This document shows positions 1 through 7,961 of a stretch of 64,000 nucleotides of DNA, piece by piece. Source of the stretch: JAHBVH01 sp034432375 (GTDB lineage: Bacteria > Chloroflexota > Anaerolineae > Caldilineales > Caldilineaceae); contig DAOUCA010000239.1 in NCBI GenBank assembly GCA_034432375.1, forward strand, positions 1 to 64,000, given 5' to 3'. Each line of letters starts with the position of its first letter. The first letter of the stretch is position 1. The translations under genes and the position numbers were made by a program. The notes under the pieces are model-generated. The model worked only from the letters and a program-made list of their open reading frames with translations, did no database searches and was not told the origin of the DNA.

Positions 1-33
1 CGCCAAACCTTGTTTTGGCGGAAATTTCCAGAT

Positions 34-102
34 GTCATTCCTGCGCAGGCAGGAATCCATCTTCATGTTACACGAGTAGATTCCTGCCTGCGCAGGAATG
101 AC
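34..102. repeat. Dispersed palindromic element, GTCATTCCTGCGCAGG family
   Basis: Two 24-base arms (34-57 and 79-102) are perfect reverse complements, with a 21-base spacer. Each arm begins with GTCATTCCTGCGCAGG. Related copies lie at 7875-7932 and 20809-20882. It is an intergenic repeat downstream of the minus-strand EF-hand gene, where its hairpin could also end transcription. Confidence 0.8.
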
Positions 103-149
103 GGCTCTAATTTCTGAAATTGGCGAAGGTATTGTTCTCACAAGTGAAT

Positions 150-704
150 TTATAAGCTCTTCAACGGCCCGATCATCCAGTTACCGGGTGCCTCGGGATC
201 AGCGCTGCGGAAAAATTCGGCAAAGAGCTGCTCCATTGTGGCATTGCTCAGATAGCCGCTGCCGTCGGTGACCAGGTGCCGGAAGGCGGCGCGGGCGTCG
301 GCCTCGGCAATGCCGTAGCACCAGAGAATGGTGGTGTACTCATCTTCGTCCAGCCGACCATCGCCATCCTGATCGCCGGTGCGGATCACAAATTCGGCAT
401 AGCCGCCAAGCAACTGCAGAAAGGTTTCGTCGTTGTCCGTCATGGCGATATAGGCGTCGATAAATTCAGTGGGGGTGATGCGGTGGTCGCCATCTTGGTC
501 GGCAACGTTGTGGATAAAGTCCCAAAGCGCCATCGTTTCGGCGTGCATGGCGGCATGGGCGGGGGTGCCGGGCGTCAGGTTGTAGGCCTGGCTAAGATTC
601 TGGGCGAATTGCTCGTAGTCGCTTTTTTCCAAAACGCCATTCTTGTCAAAGTCGAAACAGGCGAAAAGGGCGGTAAATTTGCGGGTGCGTAACTCGGATA
701 ACAT
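150..704 (-). CDS. EF-hand calcium-binding protein
   Basis: A 184-residue soluble protein with four EF-hand loops in two pairs, like calerythrin or sarcoplasmic calcium-binding proteins. Loops start near D18 (DFDKNGVLEKSD), D69 (DQDGDHRITPTE) and D111 (DQDGDGRLDEDE); all three have the expected acidic and Gly positions. The fourth, near residue 145 (VTDGSGYLSNAT), lacks the acidic residue at loop position 1 and probably binds weakly or not at all. There is no signal peptide, so it should act in the cytoplasm as a Ca2+ buffer or sensor. It follows a cupin gene by 41 bases on the same strand, so the two probably share a transcript. The partner is not evident. Confidence 0.85.
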   Translation of the reverse strand: MLSELRTRKFTALFACFDFDKNGVLEKSDYEQFAQNLSQAYNLTPGTPAHAAMHAETMALWDFIHNVADQDGDHRITPTEFIDAYIAMTDNDETFLQLLGGYAEFVIRTGDQDGDGRLDEDEYTTILWCYGIAEADARAAFRHLVTDGSGYLSNATMEQLFAEFFRSADPEAPGNWMIGPLKSL

Positions 705-745
705 CTGTCGTTCTCCTTCGGTACTTGACTGTGAAACAAAAGGGG

Positions 746-1219
746 TTAAGCAAAAACAACCCCATACTTGGGCGCAGCGGCGACCATACGTTCGAGCATT
801 TCTGGGCTGGGTGGCGGTGGTGTGGCTGTGCGATCAGGCGCCTCGCGATACGCTTCAGCAAACCAGCCTTCCATGCCCGCCGGCGAGAAGATCGCCAACA
901 TGCGCACCGTCTCGGTGCCATCATTGCGGAAGGTATGCACGGCCCGCCGTGGAATGTGGGCAAAATCGCCCTGTTTGGCAACAATGGTTTGACCACTTAC
1001 AGTCAGCGTGACTGTGCCCTGGAGCAAGAAGAAGGCTTCATCCTCGCGTTCGTGGATATGCGGTGGGGGGCCGCCGCCCGGCGGCACGCGGCATTCTAGC
1101 ATAAAGTAGGCACCACCGGATTGCGCGCCCGTCACCAGTATGGTATAACTGTCACCCGGTCCCCAGTACATAAAACCGGTATCGGCGACGACATGAACAA
1201 ATTCGTTGTTGAATGACAT
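746..1219 (-). CDS. Cupin-domain protein
   Basis: A 157-residue single-domain cupin. Motif 1 is seen as PPHIHEREDEAFF, giving the two metal-binding His and a Glu, and motif 2 as PRRAVHTFRN, giving the third His. This is a complete metal site. The C-terminal 30 residues are Pro-rich (PPPPSPEMLERMV) and end in a short helix typical of quercetinase-like cupins in Actinobacteria and Chloroflexota. Function is not specified by sequence: these proteins may be dioxygenases, isomerases or ligand sensors. It is the first gene of a likely two-gene unit with the EF-hand gene. The start is preceded by a GAGGAG-type ribosome site. Confidence 0.85.
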   Translation of the reverse strand: MSFNNEFVHVVADTGFMYWGPGDSYTILVTGAQSGGAYFMLECRVPPGGGPPPHIHEREDEAFFLLQGTVTLTVSGQTIVAKQGDFAHIPRRAVHTFRNDGTETVRMLAIFSPAGMEGWFAEAYREAPDRTATPPPPSPEMLERMVAAAPKYGVVFA

Positions 1220-1354
1220 CGTGGTTCTCCTCAGCAGAAAATAGATTAAAGAATAAAATCAGCGTAGCAGAGCCGCGTGGACTTGTGTAACGACAGTTGG
1301 ATTACCACGATCGGCATCGTTCTAACAGGGCAACAGTGAAGTTCAGTATGGCAT

Positions 1355-1384
1355 TTGTCGATCGGCTGGCCTGTTGTGTATACT
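1355..1384 (+). promoter_or_regulatory. Possible sigma70 promoter
   Basis: TTGTCG (1355-1360) and TATACT (1379-1384) are separated by 18 bases. It lies 209 bases upstream of the SARP-STAND start and before the direct repeats. This is a pattern match only. Confidence 0.3.
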
Positions 1385-1491
1385 GACGGACTAAGTAGCA
1401 GCGATTATTTGAAAGCATTTTGTTACGCTATGCGGATCGAATTTGATATACGCTGATGTTATGCAGTAGCCATTTCCAGTTTAGTCGGCCA

Positions 1492-1553
1492 TCATCAGGA
1501 AAGCGTCATCGCCGGCGGTGGCTATCGTCAGGAAATCAGAGACCCATCGTCAG
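1492..1553 (+). promoter_or_regulatory. Helically phased direct repeats TCRTCAG, candidate SARP operator
   Basis: TCATCAG (1492-1498), TCGTCAG (1525-1531) and TCGTCAG (1547-1553) lie in the same orientation, with starts 33 and 22 bases apart, i.e. whole multiples of 11. A weaker copy (GCGTCAT, 1503-1509) fits the same 11-base phase. SARP-family regulators bind heptameric direct repeats in 11-base phase. The downstream gene encodes a SARP-type N-terminus, so autoregulation is a reasonable inference. Confidence 0.4.
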
Positions 1554-1592
1554 GGCAACTGCATCGCATAATGGCAGACGGAGATCGGCAAA

Positions 1593-4500
1593 ATGGCAAT
1601 GTTGCAATTGCGCTTTTTCGGGCACTTTCAGGTCACCCGCGATGCACAGGGTATTACCACCTTTGAAAGTGACAAAGGGCGCGCCCTGTTGACCTACTTA
1701 GCGGTAGAATCGGTACAGGCTCACCCACGCAGTGCGCTGACAGCGCTCTTATGGCCCGATTACACCGAAACGAGCGCTCGTGGCAGCCTGCGCCAGGCCC
1801 TCTATCAATTGCGTCAGGTCATTGGTGACGATGGTAACGCGCCGGCTTTCCTCTTGATTACTCGCCAGACACTCCAGTTCAATCCAGACGCGCCCTATCA
1901 GTGCGATGCCACAGCGTTTGTCGGCCTCTTGCAGCATTGCGCCGACCATGCCCATCCGCAACTTGCTCAATGTCCATCCTGTTTAGTGCGGTTGCGGCAA
2001 GCGGTCGATCTCTATCAGGGTGAATTTCTCGCCGGCTTTACCATCGCGGACAGTGCGCCCTTTGAAGAGTGGCGACGCATCAAACAAGAGCAATTCCACC
2101 TCCAAACGCTCGATGCCCTCACACTCCTAGCGGATGCCGACGAAACGGCCGGCGAATGGGAACGGGCACGCCAGTACGCGCAACGACAATTGCTGCTGGA
2201 ACCCTGGCGCGAGGAGGCACACCGCCAGATCATGCGTCTATTGGCGCGTCAGGGGCAACGGGCCGCGGCGGTTGCCCAATATCACCACTGTCAACAGCTT
2301 TTAGGCCAGGAACTTGGGATCGAACCCGGGGCCGCCACAACGGCCTTATATGAGCAGATACGGGCAGGAAAGCTGGATCAGCGGCCGATCGAGTTGGTAG
2401 CTGAGTTGACACCTGCGTTGGCCCTTTTGCCAAGCAGCCTTTCGCAGTCAACCCGACAGATAGGATCCATTCCTCTGTATGACTGGGGTGAGATGCCAAT
2501 GGTTGATTTTTTTGCCGGACGCGCCGGGGAAGTGGCCGAGTTGCAAAGCTGGTTGACGCCGCCAATCCGTGCAGCGGGAACAGATGTCCGCTTGATCTCG
2601 CTCTTGGGGCTGGGTGGCATCGGCAAGACGACGCTCGCCGCCAAGGTCGTGAAAACCGTCGCACCGGCCTACGATGCGGTGATCTGGCGTTCGCTGCTCA
2701 ACGCGCCGCCGTTACCAGAGTTGGTAAGCAACTGGTTGCAACTGCTTTCGCACCAAAGCCTGATGGCCCTGCCTGCTTCGCTGGACGAACAACTGCGCCT
2801 GTTGCTCACCTATCTGCGCCAGGCGCGCTGTCTGCTGGTGCTGGACAATGTAGAGAGTATCCTGGAGGGGGGCGATACCACCAACCAGGCGGGTAAAACT
2901 CGTCCCGGCTATGAGGGTTACGATCAGTTGTTCCAGCAGGTTGGCGGGGGTGAACACAACAGCTGTTTGCTCCTGACCAGTCGCGAGCAGCCTTATGGGT
3001 TACTACGCCTGGCGCGCCAAACGCGGCCAACGGGCGGGCTGGTACGAATCTTATCGATTACTGGGCTTGATATGGCCGCCAGTCAACAGGTGATTCACCG
3101 CAGCGGTTTGACGGCAGCCACGCCAGAAGTGGTCCAGTTGATCAACGATTATTCGGGCAACCCCCTTGCGTTGCAATTGGTCTCGGCGACCATTACCGAC
3201 TTCTTTGCCGGCGATGTTCGCGCTTTTTTGCAAACAGAGGGGCTTTTTTTTGATGGCATCCGGGTCGTGCTTGATCAGCAATTTGCCCGCCTCTCTCCAC
3301 TGGAGCACGAACTGTTGGTCTGGCTGGCAATCGAACGCGAAGCGGTCACGGTGCCGCTGCTGCGCCAAAATTTGCACCAACGTCATCGCAACGGAACGAC
3401 CAGCAGCGAATTGCTCGAAGCGCTCCATGCGCTCCAACAGCGCTCGCTGATTGAAAAGAGCAGTAACGGGCTCACTCTGCAAAATGTCATTACTGAGTAC
3501 ACCACGCATCATTTGGTGGAGCAGATGTACCAAGAGATTGTAGGTGAGCAACAGTCCAGATGGCAGGATGATAAACGACAGCCGAATCAAGCGCTCACCT
3601 TGGCAACAAGTTACCCTGGTGATTTCTCTTTCCTCAACCGTTTCGCGCTGCTCAAGGCGTGTGCCAAGGAGTATGTACGCCAGAGCCAGGCACGCTTGAT
3701 TTTGCAGCCGCTCGTAGAACGGCTGGTGGCAGATCTGGGGCGAGCGCAGGTAACGGCGCGCCTGCAAGCCCTGTTGAGGCATTTACAGCAACAGCCAGGG
3801 GCACACCCAGGCTACGCCGCCGGCAACTTGCTCAACTTGCTCCTCGATCTCGGCGCTGATCTACGGGGCTATGATTTTTCGGGGCTCGCGGTGTGGCAAG
3901 CCTACCTGCGCGAAGCGACCGTCTATAATCTCAATTTTGTCGGCACGGATCTAACTGGATCCAATTTCAGGAAGCCCTTTACCTTTATTTGGTCGATTGC
4001 CTATAGCCCCGATGGGTGCTATCTTGCTGGAGGTAGTCTAGATGGTACGGTTTTCCTCTGGCAGAACAGCGATGGGCAGGCAATTCAACTCTACCACGGT
4101 CACACCGCGTTGGTATATACGCTCGCCTTTAGCCCCGATGGGCAGTGGTTGGTCAGTGGCAGTGAAGACAAAACGATTTGTGTATGGGACCGGCAGCGTG
4201 GTTCATTGCGGTACCGGCTGACCGATCAGGAGCGGATAGGATTTGTCAATTCCGTGGTCTTCAGCCCCGATAGCAGCCGCTTCGCCAGTGCCAGCGATGA
4301 CCCGACGGTGCGCGTGTGGGATACAGAAAGTGGTCGGGTGGTGCAGCGATTGGCCGAACACCAGAGTCGGGTCAATAGCGTTGCCTTTGATCCATCCGGC
4401 AAGTTGCTGGCCAGTGGCGGCGATGATGGCCGCGTGCTGCTGTGGGATCTAACCACGGGGCAGGTCATCCAACGCTTAATCCTCGCGACACCCATCTTTG

Positions 4501-5867
4501 CCGTGGCCTTTCACCCCAACGGGACGTTGCTGATGTGCAGCGGTGTCGATACCATCGTCCGTGGCTGGGAGATCGCGACCGGTGCGCTGCGCCACACCTT
4601 ATCCGGTCACCAAGATGAGGTGCGCTCGCTCGTCTTTCATCCCAAGGGCACATTGTTGGCCAGTAGTGGTGGTGACGAGATGATTCGTTTATGGGATCTA
4701 GAAGAGGGGGACTGTGTGCGGATGATTCATGCGCACCAGCGTTGTGTCACAACAGTGGTCTTTAGTCCCGATGGCTCAACCGTGGCCAGCAGCAGCCATG
4801 ATGGCACCGTTTGCATGTGGGATGCGCAAACGGGACGCCTTTTGCAGACCCTCAACGGCTACGGGACAGAGGTTGTCGCACTGACCTGCCAACGCACGGG
4901 CGATCTACTTGCGGCGACGTTGGATCATGGGCTGGTACGGATTTGGGATGTACCGACCGGCTATCCCCGCCATCTGCTGCCCGGTTATTGCAAAGAAGTG
5001 AATGCCACCGCCTTTCACCCCGCCTTACCCATCTTTGTCTGCGGTTGTGACGACTTTTCTGTACACGTTTGGGATCTCCACCGGGGCAAGCAACGCTGGC
5101 TGTGCCAGGGGCATCGCCAGCGAATCTGGGCCGTAGCAATCAACCAAGAGGGGACGCGCGTGGCAAGCTCGGCCAGTGAAGGGGAGGTACGAATATGGAA
5201 CACACCGCCAGCAAACCCAGCGCCCGACGCCGCGGTGCCGATTGCGCCCTTGTATCGGCTGATTGCGTGTCCAGCCCAACGAGTTTCAAGCTTGGCGTTT
5301 AGCCCTGACGATCGCTTGCTCGCCGGGACAAGCGACGCCGGCATCTACCTCTGGCACGTGGCAAGCGGTGAAGCCATTCATCGCCTTACCGAACAAACGA
5401 AGGATACGGTTTCGCTGGCCTTTAGTCCCGATGGCGCGCGGTTAGCCGGCGGACGAATCGACCATACGATCTGCCTGTGGTCCGTTGCGACCGGTGAACT
5501 ATCGTCGCTGCTCTGTAATCATCATGGCACGATCTATGCGCTGGCCTTTAGCCCCGACGGTAAACTGCTGGCCAGTGCCAGTGGCGATCATCAGGTCATG
5601 GTGTGGGATGTGCAAACGGGCGAGGTGCGGCAGATCTGTAGCGGCCATCAAAGTCGCGTTGTTTCTGTGCTCTTTCAGCCCGATGGCCAGCGCATTGTCA
5701 GCGGTAGCTTTGATGGTGTCGTCAAATGTTGGGAGGTAGAGAGCGGTGCGTGTCTGGAAACATTTTACGCCAAAGGCCCCTACGACGGCATGAAGATCAG
5801 GGGGGTCACGGGCATCAGTGAAGCGCAAAAGGCGGCCCTAAAGGCGTTGGGCGCGGTGGAAGAATAG
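1593..5867 (+). CDS. SARP/BTAD-NB-ARC-WD40 STAND regulator
   Basis: A 1424-residue multidomain signalling ATPase. Residues 1-95 form an OmpR-like winged helix (opening LQLRFFGHFQVT) and about 100-255 a BTAD helical domain, the SARP/AfsR arrangement. An NB-ARC ATPase follows: Walker A GLGGIGKTT at 339-347 and Walker B LLVLDN ending near D418. A short pentapeptide-like stretch near 775-792 leads into about 14 WD40 repeats (about 800-1395; WD, WE or WH ends each blade), enough for two seven-bladed propellers. Such proteins are thought to sense a ligand through the propeller, oligomerise with ATP and regulate transcription through the winged helix. GGAG at 1580-1583 supports the ATG at 1593. It stands alone; its target genes are unknown. 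Confidence 0.9.
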   Translation: MAMLQLRFFGHFQVTRDAQGITTFESDKGRALLTYLAVESVQAHPRSALTALLWPDYTETSARGSLRQALYQLRQVIGDDGNAPAFLLITRQTLQFNPDAPYQCDATAFVGLLQHCADHAHPQLAQCPSCLVRLRQAVDLYQGEFLAGFTIADSAPFEEWRRIKQEQFHLQTLDALTLLADADETAGEWERARQYAQRQLLLEPWREEAHRQIMRLLARQGQRAAAVAQYHHCQQLLGQELGIEPGAATTALYEQIRAGKLDQRPIELVAELTPALALLPSSLSQSTRQIGSIPLYDWGEMPMVDFFAGRAGEVAELQSWLTPPIRAAGTDVRLISLLGLGGIGKTTLAAKVVKTVAPAYDAVIWRSLLNAPPLPELVSNWLQLLSHQSLMALPASLDEQLRLLLTYLRQARCLLVLDNVESILEGGDTTNQAGKTRPGYEGYDQLFQQVGGGEHNSCLLLTSREQPYGLLRLARQTRPTGGLVRILSITGLDMAASQQVIHRSGLTAATPEVVQLINDYSGNPLALQLVSATITDFFAGDVRAFLQTEGLFFDGIRVVLDQQFARLSPLEHELLVWLAIEREAVTVPLLRQNLHQRHRNGTTSSELLEALHALQQRSLIEKSSNGLTLQNVITEYTTHHLVEQMYQEIVGEQQSRWQDDKRQPNQALTLATSYPGDFSFLNRFALLKACAKEYVRQSQARLILQPLVERLVADLGRAQVTARLQALLRHLQQQPGAHPGYAAGNLLNLLLDLGADLRGYDFSGLAVWQAYLREATVYNLNFVGTDLTGSNFRKPFTFIWSIAYSPDGCYLAGGSLDGTVFLWQNSDGQAIQLYHGHTALVYTLAFSPDGQWLVSGSEDKTICVWDRQRGSLRYRLTDQERIGFVNSVVFSPDSSRFASASDDPTVRVWDTESGRVVQRLAEHQSRVNSVAFDPSGKLLASGGDDGRVLLWDLTTGQVIQRLILATPIFAVAFHPNGTLLMCSGVDTIVRGWEIATGALRHTLSGHQDEVRSLVFHPKGTLLASSGGDEMIRLWDLEEGDCVRMIHAHQRCVTTVVFSPDGSTVASSSHDGTVCMWDAQTGRLLQTLNGYGTEVVALTCQRTGDLLAATLDHGLVRIWDVPTGYPRHLLPGYCKEVNATAFHPALPIFVCGCDDFSVHVWDLHRGKQRWLCQGHRQRIWAVAINQEGTRVASSASEGEVRIWNTPPANPAPDAAVPIAPLYRLIACPAQRVSSLAFSPDDRLLAGTSDAGIYLWHVASGEAIHRLTEQTKDTVSLAFSPDGARLAGGRIDHTICLWSVATGELSSLLCNHHGTIYALAFSPDGKLLASASGDHQVMVWDVQTGEVRQICSGHQSRVVSVLFQPDGQRIVSGSFDGVVKCWEVESGACLETFYAKGPYDGMKIRGVTGISEAQKAALKALGAVEE

Positions 5868-5909
5868 CCATTTACCCCATGAAAGTTCCCACGGGTTTTA
5901 AACTTCCCC

Positions 5910-5939
5910 TTGACAACAGAACAAATGTTCTGATACAAT
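5910..5939 (+). promoter_or_regulatory. Promoter with embedded LexA-like SOS box
   Basis: TTGACA (5910-5915) and TACAAT (5934-5939) are 18 bases apart. The spacer contains the palindrome CAGAACAAATGTTCTG (5917-5932), which matches the GAAC-N4-GTTC core of the Gram-positive LexA (DinR) box exactly. A repressor bound there would block RNA polymerase. Both the promoter and the box are directly visible; that LexA of this lineage uses this box is inference. Confidence 0.6.
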
Positions 5940-5945
5940 CAACCA

Positions 5946-6063
5946 CAGAGCACCGGGTTCGTTGACTATCCTTTAGACTGCCGCGAGCCATTTTGAGAAG
6001 GCCTGGTTTTGCTTGGAAGGGACATCCCAAGGATGTCTCCCTTTCCAGGCACCAGGCTTTTTT
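5946..6063 (+). ncRNA. Putative short leader or small RNA from the SOS-type promoter
   Basis: Initiation about seven bases after the -10 box and termination at the hairpin 6001-6063 would give an RNA of about 118 bases with no obvious reading frame. It may be a free small RNA, or a leader whose terminator controls read-through into the FtsK-like gene at 6157. No known family was recognised. Confidence 0.3.
6001..6063 (+). terminator. Intrinsic terminator or attenuator upstream of FtsK-like gene
   Basis: Nested hairpin: GCCTGG (6001-6006) pairs with either of two CCAGGC copies (6045-6050 or 6052-6057), and GGAAGGGACATCC (6015-6027) pairs with bulges to 6031-6046. Six T follow at 6058-6063. 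The two alternative closing arms would allow two structures. Confidence 0.55.
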
Positions 6064-6081
6064 ATTGGCAGGCCACCTCCG

Positions 6082-6123
6082 CCTTCGACCCTTCGGCGTC
6101 GCTCAGGACATCGCAGGCTCAGG
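6082..6123. repeat. TTCGAC/GCTCAGG dispersed repeat fragment
   Basis: Contains CCTTCGACCCTTCGGCG and GCTCAGGACATCGCAGG. The same TTCGAC...GCTCAGG vocabulary recurs at 19277-19294, 48636-48672 and in the loop at 62624-62637. Confidence 0.5.
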
Positions 6124-6156
6124 CTACGGTTGCATAAATCCTTTCGATATAACACT

Positions 6157-7179
6157 ATGGCATCCAAACCAACCCGCCGGCTGCTTGAACGCCAGGCCAA
6201 CCATCTAGAAGCGATCCTCGCGCAACACCGCGTCCCCGGCTATGTGACCGGCGGCACAGTGACGCCGCGCTTTGTGCAATATCAGTTCGTGGCGGCACGC
6301 GAGGTCAAGGTGAAACGGATGACCAATCTCTCCGAAGAGGTGGCGCTGGCCTTGGGCTGCCGCACGGTACGCATCTATCGCCATCAAGGAGCCTTTCACA
6401 TCGAGGTGCCGCGCGCCAAGGCCGCGCCGATTCGTCTGCTGCCTCTCTGCCAGAGCTTACAGGAGGTGGGGCCCGATACAACAGTACTTGGGGTGGACAG
6501 CGCCGGAGTACCGCTGCTGCTCCGTTTGAGCGCGCCGGATGTTGTCCACACGTTAATTGCGGGGACCACCGGCAGCGGCAAAACCGCGTTGGCGCGCACG
6601 CTGCTCGCTTCGCTCGCTTACTTCAACCCGCCATCGGCGTTGCGCATCTTTCTTGTCGACCCAAAGGGGCGCGGTTTTGCACCACTGCACGGGTTGCCCC
6701 ACGTACAAGGGGAGATTGTACAGGAAAGTCAGCGTGCGCTTTTGGGAATGCAGGAGTTGGTGCGTGAGATGGAGCGGCGCGACCGCAAGGGCATCAGCAC
6801 GCCCACACTGATCCTCGCCGTCGATGAACTGGCCGATCTGTTGCAAACGGGTGGCACGGCGATTGAACAGGTGATGACACGTCTTGCACAACGGGGTCGT
6901 CAGGCAGGGATTCACATTATTGCCTGTACACAGAAACCCACCGCGGCGCTGATTGGTGGGGCCATGAAGGCCAATTTCCCGGTGCGCCTGGTCGGTGCTG
7001 TTGCCAGCAAAGAGGAGGCGCGTTATGCCACCGGCATCACCGATAGTGGGGCGGAAAAGCTCGAAGGCAAAGGGGATTTTATGCTAGTCGCCAAAGGGGA
7101 AGTCCAGCGCTTTCAAGCCGCATGGCTTGGCAGTGAGGATCTCCAGGCCGTTACCCAACGCCATCAGAAGAACGAATAA
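6157..7179 (+). CDS. Soluble FtsK/SpoIIIE-type DNA translocase motor
   Basis: The start was set at ATG 6157, giving 340 residues; upstream in-frame codons overlap the terminator and a repeat. Residues 1-110 are a short N-terminal domain. The FtsK-like RecA core follows: Walker A GTTGSGKTALA near 140, Walker B LILAVDELADLL near 226, then a sensor-type block (RGRQAGIHIIACTQKP) typical of FtsK and TraB/VirB4-like motors. There are no membrane segments and no C-terminal gamma domain, so it is a motor-only form. The upstream promoter carries a LexA-like box, suggesting expression after DNA damage. Substrate and partner are unknown; the next gene encodes a small membrane protein that could tether it. 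Confidence 0.8.
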   Translation: MASKPTRRLLERQANHLEAILAQHRVPGYVTGGTVTPRFVQYQFVAAREVKVKRMTNLSEEVALALGCRTVRIYRHQGAFHIEVPRAKAAPIRLLPLCQSLQEVGPDTTVLGVDSAGVPLLLRLSAPDVVHTLIAGTTGSGKTALARTLLASLAYFNPPSALRIFLVDPKGRGFAPLHGLPHVQGEIVQESQRALLGMQELVREMERRDRKGISTPTLILAVDELADLLQTGGTAIEQVMTRLAQRGRQAGIHIIACTQKPTAALIGGAMKANFPVRLVGAVASKEEARYATGITDSGAEKLEGKGDFMLVAKGEVQRFQAAWLGSEDLQAVTQRHQKNE

Positions 7180-7210
7180 ATGAAAGGCAAGAAGTGCATA
7201 GAAAAACGAT

Positions 7211-7239
7211 CCACGAAGCGACACGAAGACACACGAAGG
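7211..7239. repeat. CACGAAG 10-base repeat, short copy
   Basis: Three CACGAAG units at 9-11 base spacing. The same family forms the arrays at 37848-37917 and 47603-47692. Confidence 0.6.
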
Positions 7240-7277
7240 GGTTTTGCATTGGCCCTGGATAGAATAAAGGAGGATCG

Positions 7278-7730
7278 ATGAAACGAGTACTCATCTTAAT
7301 CATACTGGTCTTTGTCGGCAGCGCGGGGTGGCGCATTGGGAATACGCTAAGCAGCGATGCGATTAGCATGGCTGTGGGGATCTTTTTTGGCGTGTTGGCT
7401 GGCATTCCCGCCGCGCTCTTGGTGTTGGCATCGGATCGCCGTCGCCCCGACCGCGGCCATCCCAGCCGCGGCGTGGCCGAGCATGCGGTGAGCTATCAAC
7501 AAGGGAGCTATCCACCTTATGGCGGGCCAAATCAACCGCCCGTCATTATTCTCAACGGTACTGGCCAGCCTGGGGTTGGGCAACAGCGGGAGCATGGCTA
7601 CGCGAACCAACTCTTCGATGGCAGATACACGGTGCGCCAGGATAGCATTGAAGCGGCAGGATGGCCTCAGCAACAACGGCCACGTCGTCAGTTCAAAGTC
7701 GTTGGGGAACAAGAAGAGTGGCTCGAGTAA
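7278..7730 (+). CDS. Small two-helix membrane protein, unknown function
   Basis: 150 residues. Residues 1-25 and about 31-54 are hydrophobic (VLILIILVFVGSAGW; AVGIFFGVLAGIPAALLVL), followed by a cytoplasmic basic and Pro/Gln-rich tail. A GGAGG ribosome site lies 6 bases before the ATG at 7278. It follows the FtsK-like gene by 98 bases on the same strand and may share its transcript. No family was recognised. The central tail reads like a flexible linker (SYQQGSYPPYGGPNQPP), which would suit a membrane anchor for a soluble partner, but that is inference. Confidence 0.6.
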   Translation: MKRVLILIILVFVGSAGWRIGNTLSSDAISMAVGIFFGVLAGIPAALLVLASDRRRPDRGHPSRGVAEHAVSYQQGSYPPYGGPNQPPVIILNGTGQPGVGQQREHGYANQLFDGRYTVRQDSIEAAGWPQQQRPRRQFKVVGEQEEWLE

Positions 7731-7874
7731 TCCGCGTATCGAAGAGTGCGTTAGGCCATGCCAAAATTTAAATGATCTACGAAGTGGGTACCCCTCGCGT
7801 GCGAACTTTCACGAAGAAAAGCTGCCCCTTCGCGCCCCAGGCGGTTGCCTCTAGTGTAAGTAATCAGGTATTTT

Positions 7875-7932
7875 GTCGTTCCTGCGCAGGCAGGAAACCA
7901 GGCCAGTGGACCCCTGCCTGCGCAGGGGTGAC
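7875..7932. repeat. Dispersed palindromic element, GTCATTCCTGCGCAGG family
   Basis: Arms GTCGTTCCTGCGCAGG and CCTGCGCAGGGGTGAC close an imperfect palindrome with a spacer of about 10 bases. Second copy of the family first seen at 34-102. It sits between the convergent genes ending at 7730 and 7962. Confidence 0.75.
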
Positions 7933-7961
7933 AATGCCTAAAGACTTACTTTACCCAGTAC

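Larger units (their letters stand above)
1220..1592. other. Divergent intergenic region, cupin versus SARP-STAND gene
   Basis: 373 bases with no credible gene. The right half holds a possible promoter (1355-1384) and three helically phased direct repeats (1492-1553), annotated separately. Nothing else was recognised. Confidence 0.6.

Noticed and set aside
3051..3782. 243-codon antisense frame in the SARP-STAND gene
   Set aside because: No recognisable protein features; it lies wholly within the NB-ARC coding region.
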